Source: Sphingomonas_L flavalba_A (GTDB lineage Bacteria > Pseudomonadota > Alphaproteobacteria > Sphingomonadales > Sphingomonadaceae). Taken from it: DNA of 64,000 nt. Position numbers and translations under genes: made by a program. The notes below the pieces were generated by a model. That model saw nothing but the letters and a program-made list of their open reading frames with translations. It ran no database searches and was not told where the DNA came from. Location: NCBI RefSeq assembly GCF_047553045.1, contig NZ_CP180208.1, forward strand, positions 186,001-250,000. Direction: 5' to 3'. This document shows, piece by piece, positions 17,842-25,078 of this stretch (the first letter of the stretch is position 1; each line of letters begins with the position of its first letter).

Positions 17842-19763
17842 GCCGTCTTCCCCACGCCGGCGCGCGCCTTGCGCCACGCCTCGACGAGCAGCGAGAATCG
17901 TTCGGCCAGCGCGTCCACCGCGTCGGCATCGCTGATCGCGCCGCGCATCCATTCGCGCGCGACATCGTAGAAGATCGTGCGGCCGACGGCGAATCCCTTG
18001 ACGACGCCGACCGCGGCGGCGGCGTCGAACGACGCGATCAGTTGCGGCATGGGCGTCGACAGGCCAAGCAGCACCACCCCCCGGCACAGCGGGTCGTTCT
18101 CGGCGATCGCCGCCTCGATATTGCGCCACGCCGCCGGGTCGTCGACAGGTTCCAGCTTCCACCAGTCGGGGTGGATGCCGATCGCGTAGAGCCGGCGGAT
18201 CGCGCGGGCGACGGTCATCGCGTCAACCGGCATGTCGGGCGGAACGATCACCTCGACCAGCAACTCATGGCGGGTTTTGCGGCAGGCGTCGAACAGGCGC
18301 AGCAGCTGTCGCTCCTGCCGGTCGCGCATCTCCTGCGTGTCGTCGGGGTGGTAGAAGACCAGGCATTTGACGACATGGTCGACCGGCCATTCCGCCAGCT
18401 CGGTCGCGACATCGGCCGATCCCTCGAATGCCAGCGGCCGCGATTTGGGCCGCTCGATCGGCCGGCCGATCCAATAGGGGTGGTCGGCGGCGGCGGCGAG
18501 CGTGTCGAAGCCGTATCGCCCGTCGACCAACAGGCCGAAACCGGGATCGCCCTGCGCCACCCTGTCGAGCGCGGCGAGTGCAAAGCCCTTGAACCGGCCG
18601 ACCCGTTCGGTGTCGACGCCCAGTTCCTCGGCCAGTTCCTCGAACTGGCTGCGGTGGTCGACGGCGATCACGGTCAGCGAGGGGTATGCGCGTCGCCGCG
18701 TCGTTGCCCAGTGGATCTGCTCCAGCGCGGTGTCGTCGCGTAGGCGCAGCGGATAGGCGTCTCTCGCCAGAAAGGCTTCCAGCTCGGTCCAGCTTGGCAT
18801 CGCGGGCGCGCAGCCGTGGCGCGACACCACGATCGCGCCGCAGGCATTGCCGAAGGTGCAGCAGTCGGCGATCGTCTCACCGCGCAGCCAGCCGCGCGCG
18901 AACCCGGCCATGAACGCGTCGCCGGCGCCAAGTACGTTGAACACCTCGATGCGGAAACTGCGGCCGCTGATCCCATCGTCCAGCCGGTCGGGAATAGCGC
19001 CCTCGAACGCGGCGCAGCCCAGCGCGCCGCGCTTGCACACCAACAGCGCGTCGCTCCGGGCGCGGATCGCACGCAGTGCGGCGATGGTGTCGGTGCTGCC
19101 GCCGAGGATGTGGATTTCCTCCTCCGTCCCGACGATCAGGTCGCACAGCGGCAATACCTGCTGCAGCCGCTCGGTGACGGCCGGGTCGGCGACGAAGCGG
19201 TTCTCGCCCATGTCGCGCCCGGTCAGACCCCATAGGACCGGTCGATAATCGATGTCGAACAGCACCTTGCCGCCCGCTTCGCGCGCCCAGGTCGCGGCGG
19301 CGACGCTGGCGGCATAGACGTTCGGCTGCGACAGGTGGGTGCCATTGATCAGCACGGCGCCGGCCGACTGGATCCAGGCGCGGTCAAGGTCGTCGCGGGT
19401 GAGCGCCATGTCGGCGCAGTTTTCGCGGTAGAAGATCAGCGGAAAATTCTCGCGGTCGCGCAGGCCCAGGATAACCAGCGCCGTCAGCCGATCAGGGTCG
19501 AAAACGACGCCGCGAGTGTCGACGCCTTCGCGCTCCAGCTGCTCTTTGAGGAAGCGCCCCATATGGTCGGTGCCAACCCGCGTCACCAATCCGGTGCGCA
19601 GCCCCAGCCGGGCGCCGCCGACGGCGGTGTTGGTCGGGCTGCCGCCGACATATTTGGCGAAGGACGCCGTGTCCTCCAGCCGTCCGCCCGACTGCTGGCC
19701 ATAGAGGTCGACGCTCGATCGTCCGAGGGTGATGAGATCGAGCGTCTTGTCCGAATGCGCCAT
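17838..19763 (-). CDS. iolC: 5-dehydro-2-deoxygluconokinase fused to a DUF2090 aldolase-like domain
   Basis: The N-terminal half (residues 1-340) is a PfkB sugar kinase that phosphorylates 5-dehydro-2-deoxygluconate. It shows the GSPTNTAVGGARLGL region and the PfkB signature NVLGAGDAFMAGFA at 277-290 with its catalytic Asp. Residues from about 350 to 641 form a DUF2090 domain with features of class I aldolases (TVIAVDHRSQFEEL, LLVDGRYG, WWKLEP, GVVKGFAVGRTIFYD). The fusion is known in alpha- and other proteobacteria. The second domain may supply the IolJ aldolase step, because no separate iolJ is seen in this window. ATG 19763 is chosen because homology begins there; open frame extends upstream. 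It is the first gene of the leftward operon. Confidence 0.93.
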   Translation of the reverse strand: MAHSDKTLDLITLGRSSVDLYGQQSGGRLEDTASFAKYVGGSPTNTAVGGARLGLRTGLVTRVGTDHMGRFLKEQLEREGVDTRGVVFDPDRLTALVILGLRDRENFPLIFYRENCADMALTRDDLDRAWIQSAGAVLINGTHLSQPNVYAASVAAATWAREAGGKVLFDIDYRPVLWGLTGRDMGENRFVADPAVTERLQQVLPLCDLIVGTEEEIHILGGSTDTIAALRAIRARSDALLVCKRGALGCAAFEGAIPDRLDDGISGRSFRIEVFNVLGAGDAFMAGFARGWLRGETIADCCTFGNACGAIVVSRHGCAPAMPSWTELEAFLARDAYPLRLRDDTALEQIHWATTRRRAYPSLTVIAVDHRSQFEELAEELGVDTERVGRFKGFALAALDRVAQGDPGFGLLVDGRYGFDTLAAAADHPYWIGRPIERPKSRPLAFEGSADVATELAEWPVDHVVKCLVFYHPDDTQEMRDRQERQLLRLFDACRKTRHELLVEVIVPPDMPVDAMTVARAIRRLYAIGIHPDWWKLEPVDDPAAWRNIEAAIAENDPLCRGVVLLGLSTPMPQLIASFDAAAAVGVVKGFAVGRTIFYDVAREWMRGAISDADAVDALAERFSLLVEAWRKARAGVGKTA

Positions 19764-19809
19764 AGCGGTCCCGTTCCCGCCGCCCGCAGCATCGAGCGAC
19801 ATGTAACGT

Positions 19810-19853
19810 CTATTCCATCGATTCCACTTATGCAATAGAAATTCTAGAATGGA
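19810..19853. promoter_or_regulatory. Candidate RpiR operator upstream of iolC
   Basis: The 106-base gap between the regulator gene and iolC contains the perfect palindrome ATTCTAGAAT (19841-19850) and the nonamer TAGAATGGA (19845-19853), plus two ATTCCA half-motifs (19812-19826). The nonamer recurs inverted at 20795-20803 upstream of iolG. Symmetry and recurrence support an operator for the neighbouring RpiR protein; binding itself is not shown. Confidence 0.4.
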
Positions 19854-19869
19854 CCTGCGGCAAAATATC

Positions 19870-20718
19870 TCAACCGCGTTTGGCCGGCGCCGTCTCGAAT
19901 GCAAAGCGGATGACCAGCGCCTGCGCCAGGCACATCGACGTCGCCAGAGAGCGGAAACCGCGCACTTCCGACTCGCGCACCTGCAGGACCAGCGATGCCG
20001 GCTTGGCGATCGGGCTGACCAGGCTGTCGCTTAGCGACAGCACCGCCGCGCCCTGTTGCGAGGCGATATCGACCAGCTGCACCGTTTCCTCGGCATAGGG
20101 GTGGTAGCTGATCGCAATCAGCAGGTCGCGCGGGTGCATTGCGCTCGCCTGCTGCTTCGCCAGCCCGGCGACGCCGTCCATGAACAGTACCCGTTTCCCG
20201 GTCTGCTGAAGCGAATAGGCCAGATAGGCGGCGACCGGAAAGGAGCGGCGGAACCCGGCGACATGCACGGTTTCGGCCTCGGCGATCATGGCAATCGCCC
20301 GGAGCATATCCGCGTCGCTGATCGTCTGCGCCAGGTTTTGCAGGGCAAGGACATTGCCCTCGACGAACTCGTTCAGCACTTCTTCGCCCGCCTTGCGGCG
20401 GCTGACGACATCGTTGAACTGGCGGACCCGGTCACCGTAGCCGAGCGCGGCGTTGCCGGACAGCAGCCCGTCGCGGAACAGCCGTTGCATCTGCGTCGCC
20501 CCGGAAAATCCGAAGCTTTTGGCAAAGCGGACGATGGCGGAAGGCTGCACGCCCGATCGTTCGGCGATAACCGCCAGCGTTTCCAGCGCCAGTTCGTTGG
20601 GCTGGTCCAGGACGTAGCGGGCGATCTGCTGCAGGCGCCGGCTCAGCCCGTCATAGCGCTCCAGCACCAGCGCGCGGAATTCTTCTGCTGTCGTCGGTAC
20701 CTGCGGCTCGTCGGTCAT
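19870..20718 (-). CDS. MurR/RpiR-family transcriptional regulator of the inositol genes
   Basis: A 282-residue regulator. The N-terminal helix-turn-helix domain (about residues 1-85) includes ALETLAVIAERSGVQPSAIVRFAKSFGFSG, in which the recognition helix lies. The SIS sugar-phosphate sensing domain is at about 125-260 with VHVAGFRRSFPVAAYLAYSL and DLLIAISYHPYAEETV. It sits between the leftward iolC operon and the divergent iolG pair. That is the usual place of IolR-type RpiR repressors in alphaproteobacteria, which respond to an inositol catabolite. The role as inositol repressor is inferred from location and family. Confidence 0.88.
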   Translation of the reverse strand: MTDEPQVPTTAEEFRALVLERYDGLSRRLQQIARYVLDQPNELALETLAVIAERSGVQPSAIVRFAKSFGFSGATQMQRLFRDGLLSGNAALGYGDRVRQFNDVVSRRKAGEEVLNEFVEGNVLALQNLAQTISDADMLRAIAMIAEAETVHVAGFRRSFPVAAYLAYSLQQTGKRVLFMDGVAGLAKQQASAMHPRDLLIAISYHPYAEETVQLVDIASQQGAAVLSLSDSLVSPIAKPASLVLQVRESEVRGFRSLATSMCLAQALVIRFAFETAPAKRG

Positions 20719-20742
20719 GGGAATCCTCGATACTGGCCGGGT

Positions 20743-20827
20743 TAGAATATCTGTTCCGACCGCAAACGCAAAATATCATTGCTGCGATGTAAATTCCATT
20801 CTATTCAGAAACGGAAATCACATTCTA
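20743..20827. promoter_or_regulatory. Divergent rpiR-iolG promoter region with repeated ATTCTA/TAGAAT motifs
   Basis: This AT-rich gap holds TAGAAT (20743-20748), TCCATTCTA (20795-20803) and ATTCTA (20822-20827). It also holds GGAA-N6-TTCT at 20813-20826, one base off the GGAA-N6-TTCC pattern reported for the rhizobial RpiR-type IolR. Several half-sites within 90 bases fit a repressor operator serving both directions. Confidence 0.4.
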
Positions 20828-20839
20828 TATGATGATTGA

Positions 20840-21859
20840 TTGAGGCAAGGAGACGGCGCCATCATCCGCATCGCACAACTCGGCGCCGGGCGCATGGGCA
20901 GCGTTCACGCCCGCAACGCCGCCGCCAACCCCCGCCTCGACCTGGCGTGGATTGTCGACCCGCGCGCCGATATCGCCGGCGCTCTCGGCCACGAAACCGG
21001 GGCGCAGGTTGCGACGCTTGCCGCGGTGCTGGCCGATCCGGAGGTGCGCGGCATTGTCGTCGCCAGCTCGACCGACGCCCATCTTGACGACACCCGCGCC
21101 TGCCTTGCCGCCGGCAAGGCGGTGTTCTGCGAAAAGCCGCTCGACCTGTCGCTGGAACGGTTGGAGGCGGCGGCCGCCGACTTCACCCGCGCAGATGTGC
21201 CGCCGCTGTTCGTCGGATTCAACCGGCGCTTCGATCCGCATTACCGGCTGCTGAAGCAGCGGCTCGACGCCGGCGAGATCGGCGCGCTCGAATCGCTTCA
21301 GATCGTCAATCACGATCCGGAAACCCCGCCGCCCGCCTTCATTCCCGGCAGCGGCGGGCTGTTCAAGGATTTCACCATCCATGATTTTGACCTGGTTCGC
21401 TGGCTGGTCGGCGAACCGGTGGTGCAGGTCTTCGCCTGGGCCAGTTGCCTGATCGATCCCGAAATCGCCGCGCTCGGCGATGTCGATACCGCCAAGCTGT
21501 TGCTACGTACTGCCTCGGGCAAGCTCTGCGTCATCTCGAACAGCCGCCGGTCCGGCTACGGCTATGACCAGCGGATCGAGGCATTCGGCGCGGGCGGGGC
21601 GCTGCGCGTCGACAACGTCACCAACAGCGCGGTCAGCGCCTGGCGCGCCGGCGGCGCCCAGGCCGATGCCTTCCCCTATGCGTTCATCCAGCGCTACGCG
21701 GGCGCCTATCAGGCGGAAATGGACCATTTCGCCGACATCCTCGCCGGCGCCGCCACGCCGGAAACCGGCTATGCCGCCAGCCGCGCGGCGCTGGCCCTGG
21801 CAGAGGCATCGGCGCTTTCGGCGCGCGAGGGGCGGCCGGTGGCTTTGGACAAGGAATGA
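20840..21859 (+). CDS. iolG: Inositol 2-dehydrogenase, first copy; unusual start codon
   Basis: A Gfo/Idh/MocA NAD-dependent dehydrogenase that oxidises myo-inositol to 2-keto-myo-inositol. The Rossmann motif is LGAGRMGSVHARN, the catalytic Lys lies in FCEKPLDL, and the active-site Asp/His lie in GLFKDFTIHDFD. The start is odd. Homology begins at an ATC codon (20861), where this family reads M-I-R-I-A, and a strong ribosome site AAGGAG (20847-20852) lies 8 bases before it. The only standard start in frame is TTG at 20840, directly after an in-frame TGA and without a ribosome site. True initiation at AUC is suspected; the coordinates keep the TTG. The stop overlaps the second dehydrogenase start. 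Confidence 0.9.
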   Translation: MRQGDGAIIRIAQLGAGRMGSVHARNAAANPRLDLAWIVDPRADIAGALGHETGAQVATLAAVLADPEVRGIVVASSTDAHLDDTRACLAAGKAVFCEKPLDLSLERLEAAAADFTRADVPPLFVGFNRRFDPHYRLLKQRLDAGEIGALESLQIVNHDPETPPPAFIPGSGGLFKDFTIHDFDLVRWLVGEPVVQVFAWASCLIDPEIAALGDVDTAKLLLRTASGKLCVISNSRRSGYGYDQRIEAFGAGGALRVDNVTNSAVSAWRAGGAQADAFPYAFIQRYAGAYQAEMDHFADILAGAATPETGYAASRAALALAEASALSAREGRPVALDKE

Positions 21860-22845
21860 CCATGTACGAAATCGCCCTGATCGGCGCCGGCCGCATCGGC
21901 CGCATCCACGCCGGCAACGTCGCCGCCGAACCGCGCCTGCGCCTTAGCCATGTTGTCGATCCAGTCGACGCGGCGGCGCGGGAGGTGGCGGCGGCAACCG
22001 GCGCTGCCGTTGCGACGCTCGATGCCGTCCTCGCCGATCCGGCGGTACACGGTGTGATCATCGCCAGTGCGACCGATACCCATCTTGATTACACGACGCG
22101 GGCAATCGCCGCCGGCAAGGCGGTGTTCTGCGAAAAGCCGATCGACCTCGATCTGACGCGCGCACGCGGGGCGGCGGATCGGCTCGGTGGCGCCGGGGTG
22201 CCGCTGCTGCTTGGTTTCAACCGCCGTTTCGATCCGCATTTCCGCGCGCTGCAGGCGCGGCTCGGCGCCGGGGCGATGGGTAGCCTCGAAACGCTCCACA
22301 TCATCAGCCACGACCCGGCGCCGCCGCCGATCGCTTATGTCAAAGTGTCGGGCGGCCTGTTCAAGGATATGGCGATCCACGATTTCGACATGGCCCGCTG
22401 GCTGCTGGGGGAAGAGCCGGTGGCGGTCTTCGCCGCCGCCAGTTGCCTGGTCGATCCGGCGATCGGCGAGGTCGGCGATGTCGATACCGCGCGCATCTTC
22501 CTGCGCACCGCGTCCGGCAAGCTCTGCGTCATCTCGAACACCCGCCGTTCCGGCTATGGCTATGACCAGCGGATCGAGGCGTTCTGCTCCGGCGGGCTGA
22601 TCCGCGCCGGCAATGTCCGCGAAACGACGGTCGAGTGCTGGGGCGAGGCGGGGGCCGCCGCCGATCCGCTGCAGAATTTCTTCCTCGACCGCTACGCCGA
22701 CGCCTATCGCGCGGAAATGACCCATTTCGCCGACATGCTCGCCGGTGCCCCCGCCGCCGTCGGCTATGCCGACGGCATCGCCGCGCTGGTGCTGGCGGAA
22801 GCGGCCGGCCGTTCCGCCGCCGAAGGCGCCGTCGTCACGCTGTAA
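21856..22845 (+). CDS. Inositol 2-dehydrogenase paralogue, second copy
   Basis: A 329-residue Gfo/Idh/MocA dehydrogenase, closely similar to the gene before it. Shared segments include AVFCEKP, GFNRRFDPH, GLFKD, IHDFD and SGKLCVISN, so a tandem duplication with divergence is likely. Motifs are intact: ALIGAGRIGRIHAGN for the cofactor, Lys in CEKPIDL and Asp/His in FKDMAIHDFDMARW. ATG 21856 overlaps the upstream stop (ATGA). It may act on another inositol isomer (scyllo- or D-chiro-inositol) or simply add capacity; sequence alone does not decide. Confidence 0.9.
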   Translation: MTMYEIALIGAGRIGRIHAGNVAAEPRLRLSHVVDPVDAAAREVAAATGAAVATLDAVLADPAVHGVIIASATDTHLDYTTRAIAAGKAVFCEKPIDLDLTRARGAADRLGGAGVPLLLGFNRRFDPHFRALQARLGAGAMGSLETLHIISHDPAPPPIAYVKVSGGLFKDMAIHDFDMARWLLGEEPVAVFAAASCLVDPAIGEVGDVDTARIFLRTASGKLCVISNTRRSGYGYDQRIEAFCSGGLIRAGNVRETTVECWGEAGAAADPLQNFFLDRYADAYRAEMTHFADMLAGAPAAVGYADGIAALVLAEAAGRSAAEGAVVTL

Positions 22846-22878
22846 CGGGCAGACCCAGGCCGCAATCCCCGCGTCGCA

Positions 22879-23007
22879 TCAGCCGCGGCGGCGCCGCGCC
22901 TCGCGCCGCCGGCGGCGCTGGCTGACGGCGCGCCAGATCGCGCCCACCCCCGCCAGCAGGATCAGCGCGATCAGCGCATAGGCGATCAGGTGTCGTGGCT
23001 CAGGCAT
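22879..23007 (-). CDS. Predicted 42-residue single-pass membrane protein
   Basis: A short open frame starting at ATG 23007 with GGGAGA eight to nine bases upstream. The peptide begins MPEPRHLIAYALIALILLAG, has one hydrophobic helix at about residues 8-26, and ends in an extremely basic tail (QRRRRREARRRRG). Positive-inside logic puts the tail in the cytoplasm. It lies alone in the 273-base gap between the convergent second iolG copy and alkaline phosphatase genes. No family is recognised. The ribosome site and membrane design argue for a real gene, but arginine-rich tails also arise by chance in GC-rich DNA. Confidence 0.45.
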   Translation of the reverse strand: MPEPRHLIAYALIALILLAGVGAIWRAVSQRRRRREARRRRG

Positions 23008-23118
23008 GCGTCATTCTCCCGCGCCCCCGTCAGCCAAGTGTACGGCGCGGTCTGGTTACCGAACAATGAATCCCGCGACGCAAGGTGGGCTGGCCGGGAC
23101 GAACGCGCCCGGTCGCGC

Positions 23119-24534
23119 CTATTCGCCCATCGCGTTCATGATGATGTCGTGAATGCGGTTCTGTTCGATCACGCCGCGCACTTGTGCGGACCCCGCGCCG
23201 ATCGCGTAGAGCGGCACATCCTCGCCGCCATGGGTTTCGGCGCTGAGCGGGACGAGCGCCTGTTGCCGCGCCCTGGGGTCGTCCGACGGCGCCGGGCGCG
23301 GGGCGGTGGTCACCGCGCCGGGGCCGTTGCGATAGCCGAGTGCGGTATAGGGCTGGCCGTCATCGGCAAGACTTGGCCGCTCGTTCGCGACGCCGCGCGC
23401 GTCGTTACCGGTCACCAGCCCCAGGATCGGGTTGCCGCGCGTCGGGTAGCCGCCGAGGGTGAAGACATGGCTGTGGTCGGCGGTGACCAGGATCAGCGTG
23501 TCGGACAGGTCGACACTGGCGCGCGCGACGGCGACCGCCTTCGACAGTTCCTGCACTTCGCGCAGGGCATAGGCGGCCTTGCCGTCGTGGTGGCCATGGT
23601 CGATGCGGCCGGCCTCGATCATCAGGAAATACCCGCCCGGGTGCCGCGCCATCCGGGCGATTGCCGCCTGCGTCATTTCGGCCAGCGTCGGCTCGCGCGA
23701 ATCTGGCGCACGGTCGAGGGTGTAGGTCATGTGCGAATCGGCGAACAGGCCGAGAACCGGGCGGTCGCCGGCCAGTGCCGCTTCCATCCCCGCCCGGTCC
23801 TGCACATAGACGCCGCCGGTCCGCGCCGCCCATACGCCCGGCAGGTTGTCCGTGGCGTCAAGCCGCGCACCGCCCCCGGCCTTGCCAAGGAAGTTCGTCC
23901 GGCCGCCGCCCATCGCCAGGGTAAACGGGAAATCGACCAGCTGCCGCGCGATATCCTGGCACCCCTTGGCGCGCTCCGCTTCGGGGATGGCGGCGTCGCT
24001 TTCCCATCCGCGTTCTGAAACATGGGCAAAAACCGCCGCCGGGGTGGCGTGGGTGATCCGCGCGGTCGATACGATGCCGATCGCCTTGCCGCGCCCGGCC
24101 AGCGTCTCGGCCATCGTCGGCAGGCGGTGGGCCAGCGCCCCGGCGCAATCGCCACGCAGGCTTTCCGGCCCGACGCCGATCATCCCGGCGCGCGTCTTGA
24201 CCCCGGTGTTGATCGCGGAAGCGGTGCCGGCGCTGTCGGGCACCTGCTGGTTGGTGTTGTAGGTCTTGACCAGCGCCAGTTGCGGGAAATGCTCGAACGC
24301 CAGCAGGTTCTCCTCGCCGGTGCCGCCGCGCGACTGACCATCGTAAATCCGCCCGGCGGTCACCGTCGACACGCCCATGCCGTCGCCGATAAACAGAATG
24401 ACGTTGCGCGCCCGCCCGTCTGCGCCGGCGGCCGACGCCGACAGCAGCGGCGGCGTGTCCTGGGCGGTGGTGCACGCCGCGGTCAGCGGCAGTAGCAGCG
24501 CGGTCAGCGCGGCGACGATTCCGGGCCTGGTCAT
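23119..24534 (-). CDS. Alkaline phosphatase (PhoA family), exported
   Basis: This 471-residue exported enzyme hydrolyses phosphomonoesters to free phosphate. A signal peptide ends near TAAC at residue 21, a possible lipobox. Active-site marks are LFIGDGMG for the first metal Asp and PDSAGTASA with the nucleophilic Ser. The metal ligands are in EAGRIDHGHHDG and TADHSHVF, and ETHGGEDVPLYA supplies the last His. It converges with the inositol block and is preceded by the relic of a phospholipase C gene. Phosphate scavenging fits this neighbourhood. No Pho box could be confirmed by eye. Confidence 0.92.
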   Translation of the reverse strand: MTRPGIVAALTALLLPLTAACTTAQDTPPLLSASAAGADGRARNVILFIGDGMGVSTVTAGRIYDGQSRGGTGEENLLAFEHFPQLALVKTYNTNQQVPDSAGTASAINTGVKTRAGMIGVGPESLRGDCAGALAHRLPTMAETLAGRGKAIGIVSTARITHATPAAVFAHVSERGWESDAAIPEAERAKGCQDIARQLVDFPFTLAMGGGRTNFLGKAGGGARLDATDNLPGVWAARTGGVYVQDRAGMEAALAGDRPVLGLFADSHMTYTLDRAPDSREPTLAEMTQAAIARMARHPGGYFLMIEAGRIDHGHHDGKAAYALREVQELSKAVAVARASVDLSDTLILVTADHSHVFTLGGYPTRGNPILGLVTGNDARGVANERPSLADDGQPYTALGYRNGPGAVTTAPRPAPSDDPRARQQALVPLSAETHGGEDVPLYAIGAGSAQVRGVIEQNRIHDIIMNAMGE

Positions 24535-24562
24535 CCGGTTCCTCCTGTGGGCAAAGCTGCGT

Positions 24563-24705
24563 TCAGTCGGCGGACCCGGCCGGGCCTGCCATGGCGGGAT
24601 CGGTCACGCCGGCCAGGCCGGTTTCGACCCGCCCCGCATAGCGCCAGTCGAAACCGCCGTCGTCGGTCGAAACGCTGAGATCATACCAATGGTGGTGGTG
24701 CGCGC
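24563..24705 (-). pseudogene. Remnant of the 3' end of a phospholipase C (phosphocholine type) gene
   Basis: On the minus strand the frame reads HHHHWYDLSVST, then WRYAGRVETGLAGVTDPAMAG, and ends at TGA 24563. This resembles the C-terminal domain (DUF756 region) of bacterial phosphocholine-specific phospholipase C, where WYD-SV and RRFAGR-ETG are conserved. No start or catalytic domain is present upstream, and the frame loses its similarity after about 50 codons. It appears to be what is left of a gene once paired with the alkaline phosphatase. The call rests on a short match. Confidence 0.45.
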
Positions 24706-25078
24706 CACCATCCCGGCTTCGACCGGCGCGGTGAGAGTGTGCCGGTCGAAGCCGTGGATCGGGGTCGCGGAGCGCGTGCGAAACCTGCTTGCCGCCTGTT
24801 TCGCGCAGCGCGTCGGCGAAAACGCCCGGTATTCGCGAAGATGGTGAGGTTATCGCTCGCGAATTTTTGGGCTTGCCGCCATCGCCTTTTCGTGAGGCGG
24901 GCTTTGCCGCAATGGCGATAACGGGGCTTTCGGGGCGTCGCCATTCATGCTTGCCGAACTATAAACCGGTTCGACTTGGCGTTTTTCTTTAATCTCCCTA
25001 TGTTTTCTTGGCCGTAACGACGGGTCGCCGTACACGATAATAGCCTTTGGTTCCGTTGTGGACGGGTGGGGAGAAGCT
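24706..25078. other. Non-coding gap before the large secreted protein gene
   Basis: No supported gene is seen in these 373 bases. The left part probably continues the decayed phospholipase C sequence. The right part, about 24945-25050, is AT-rich (runs of T near 24980) and is the likely promoter region of the next gene. GGGGAG at 25068-25073 is that gene's ribosome site. Confidence 0.5.

Noticed and set aside
15667..17970. 767-codon plus-strand frame opposite iolD/iolE
   Set aside because: Arg/Ala/Pro-rich shadow; iolD and iolE motifs are complete on the minus strand.
24681..24944. Minus-strand frame upstream of alkaline phosphatase as a gene
   Set aside because: Arg/Pro-rich translation without homology; the adjacent frame holds the phospholipase C-like remnant instead.
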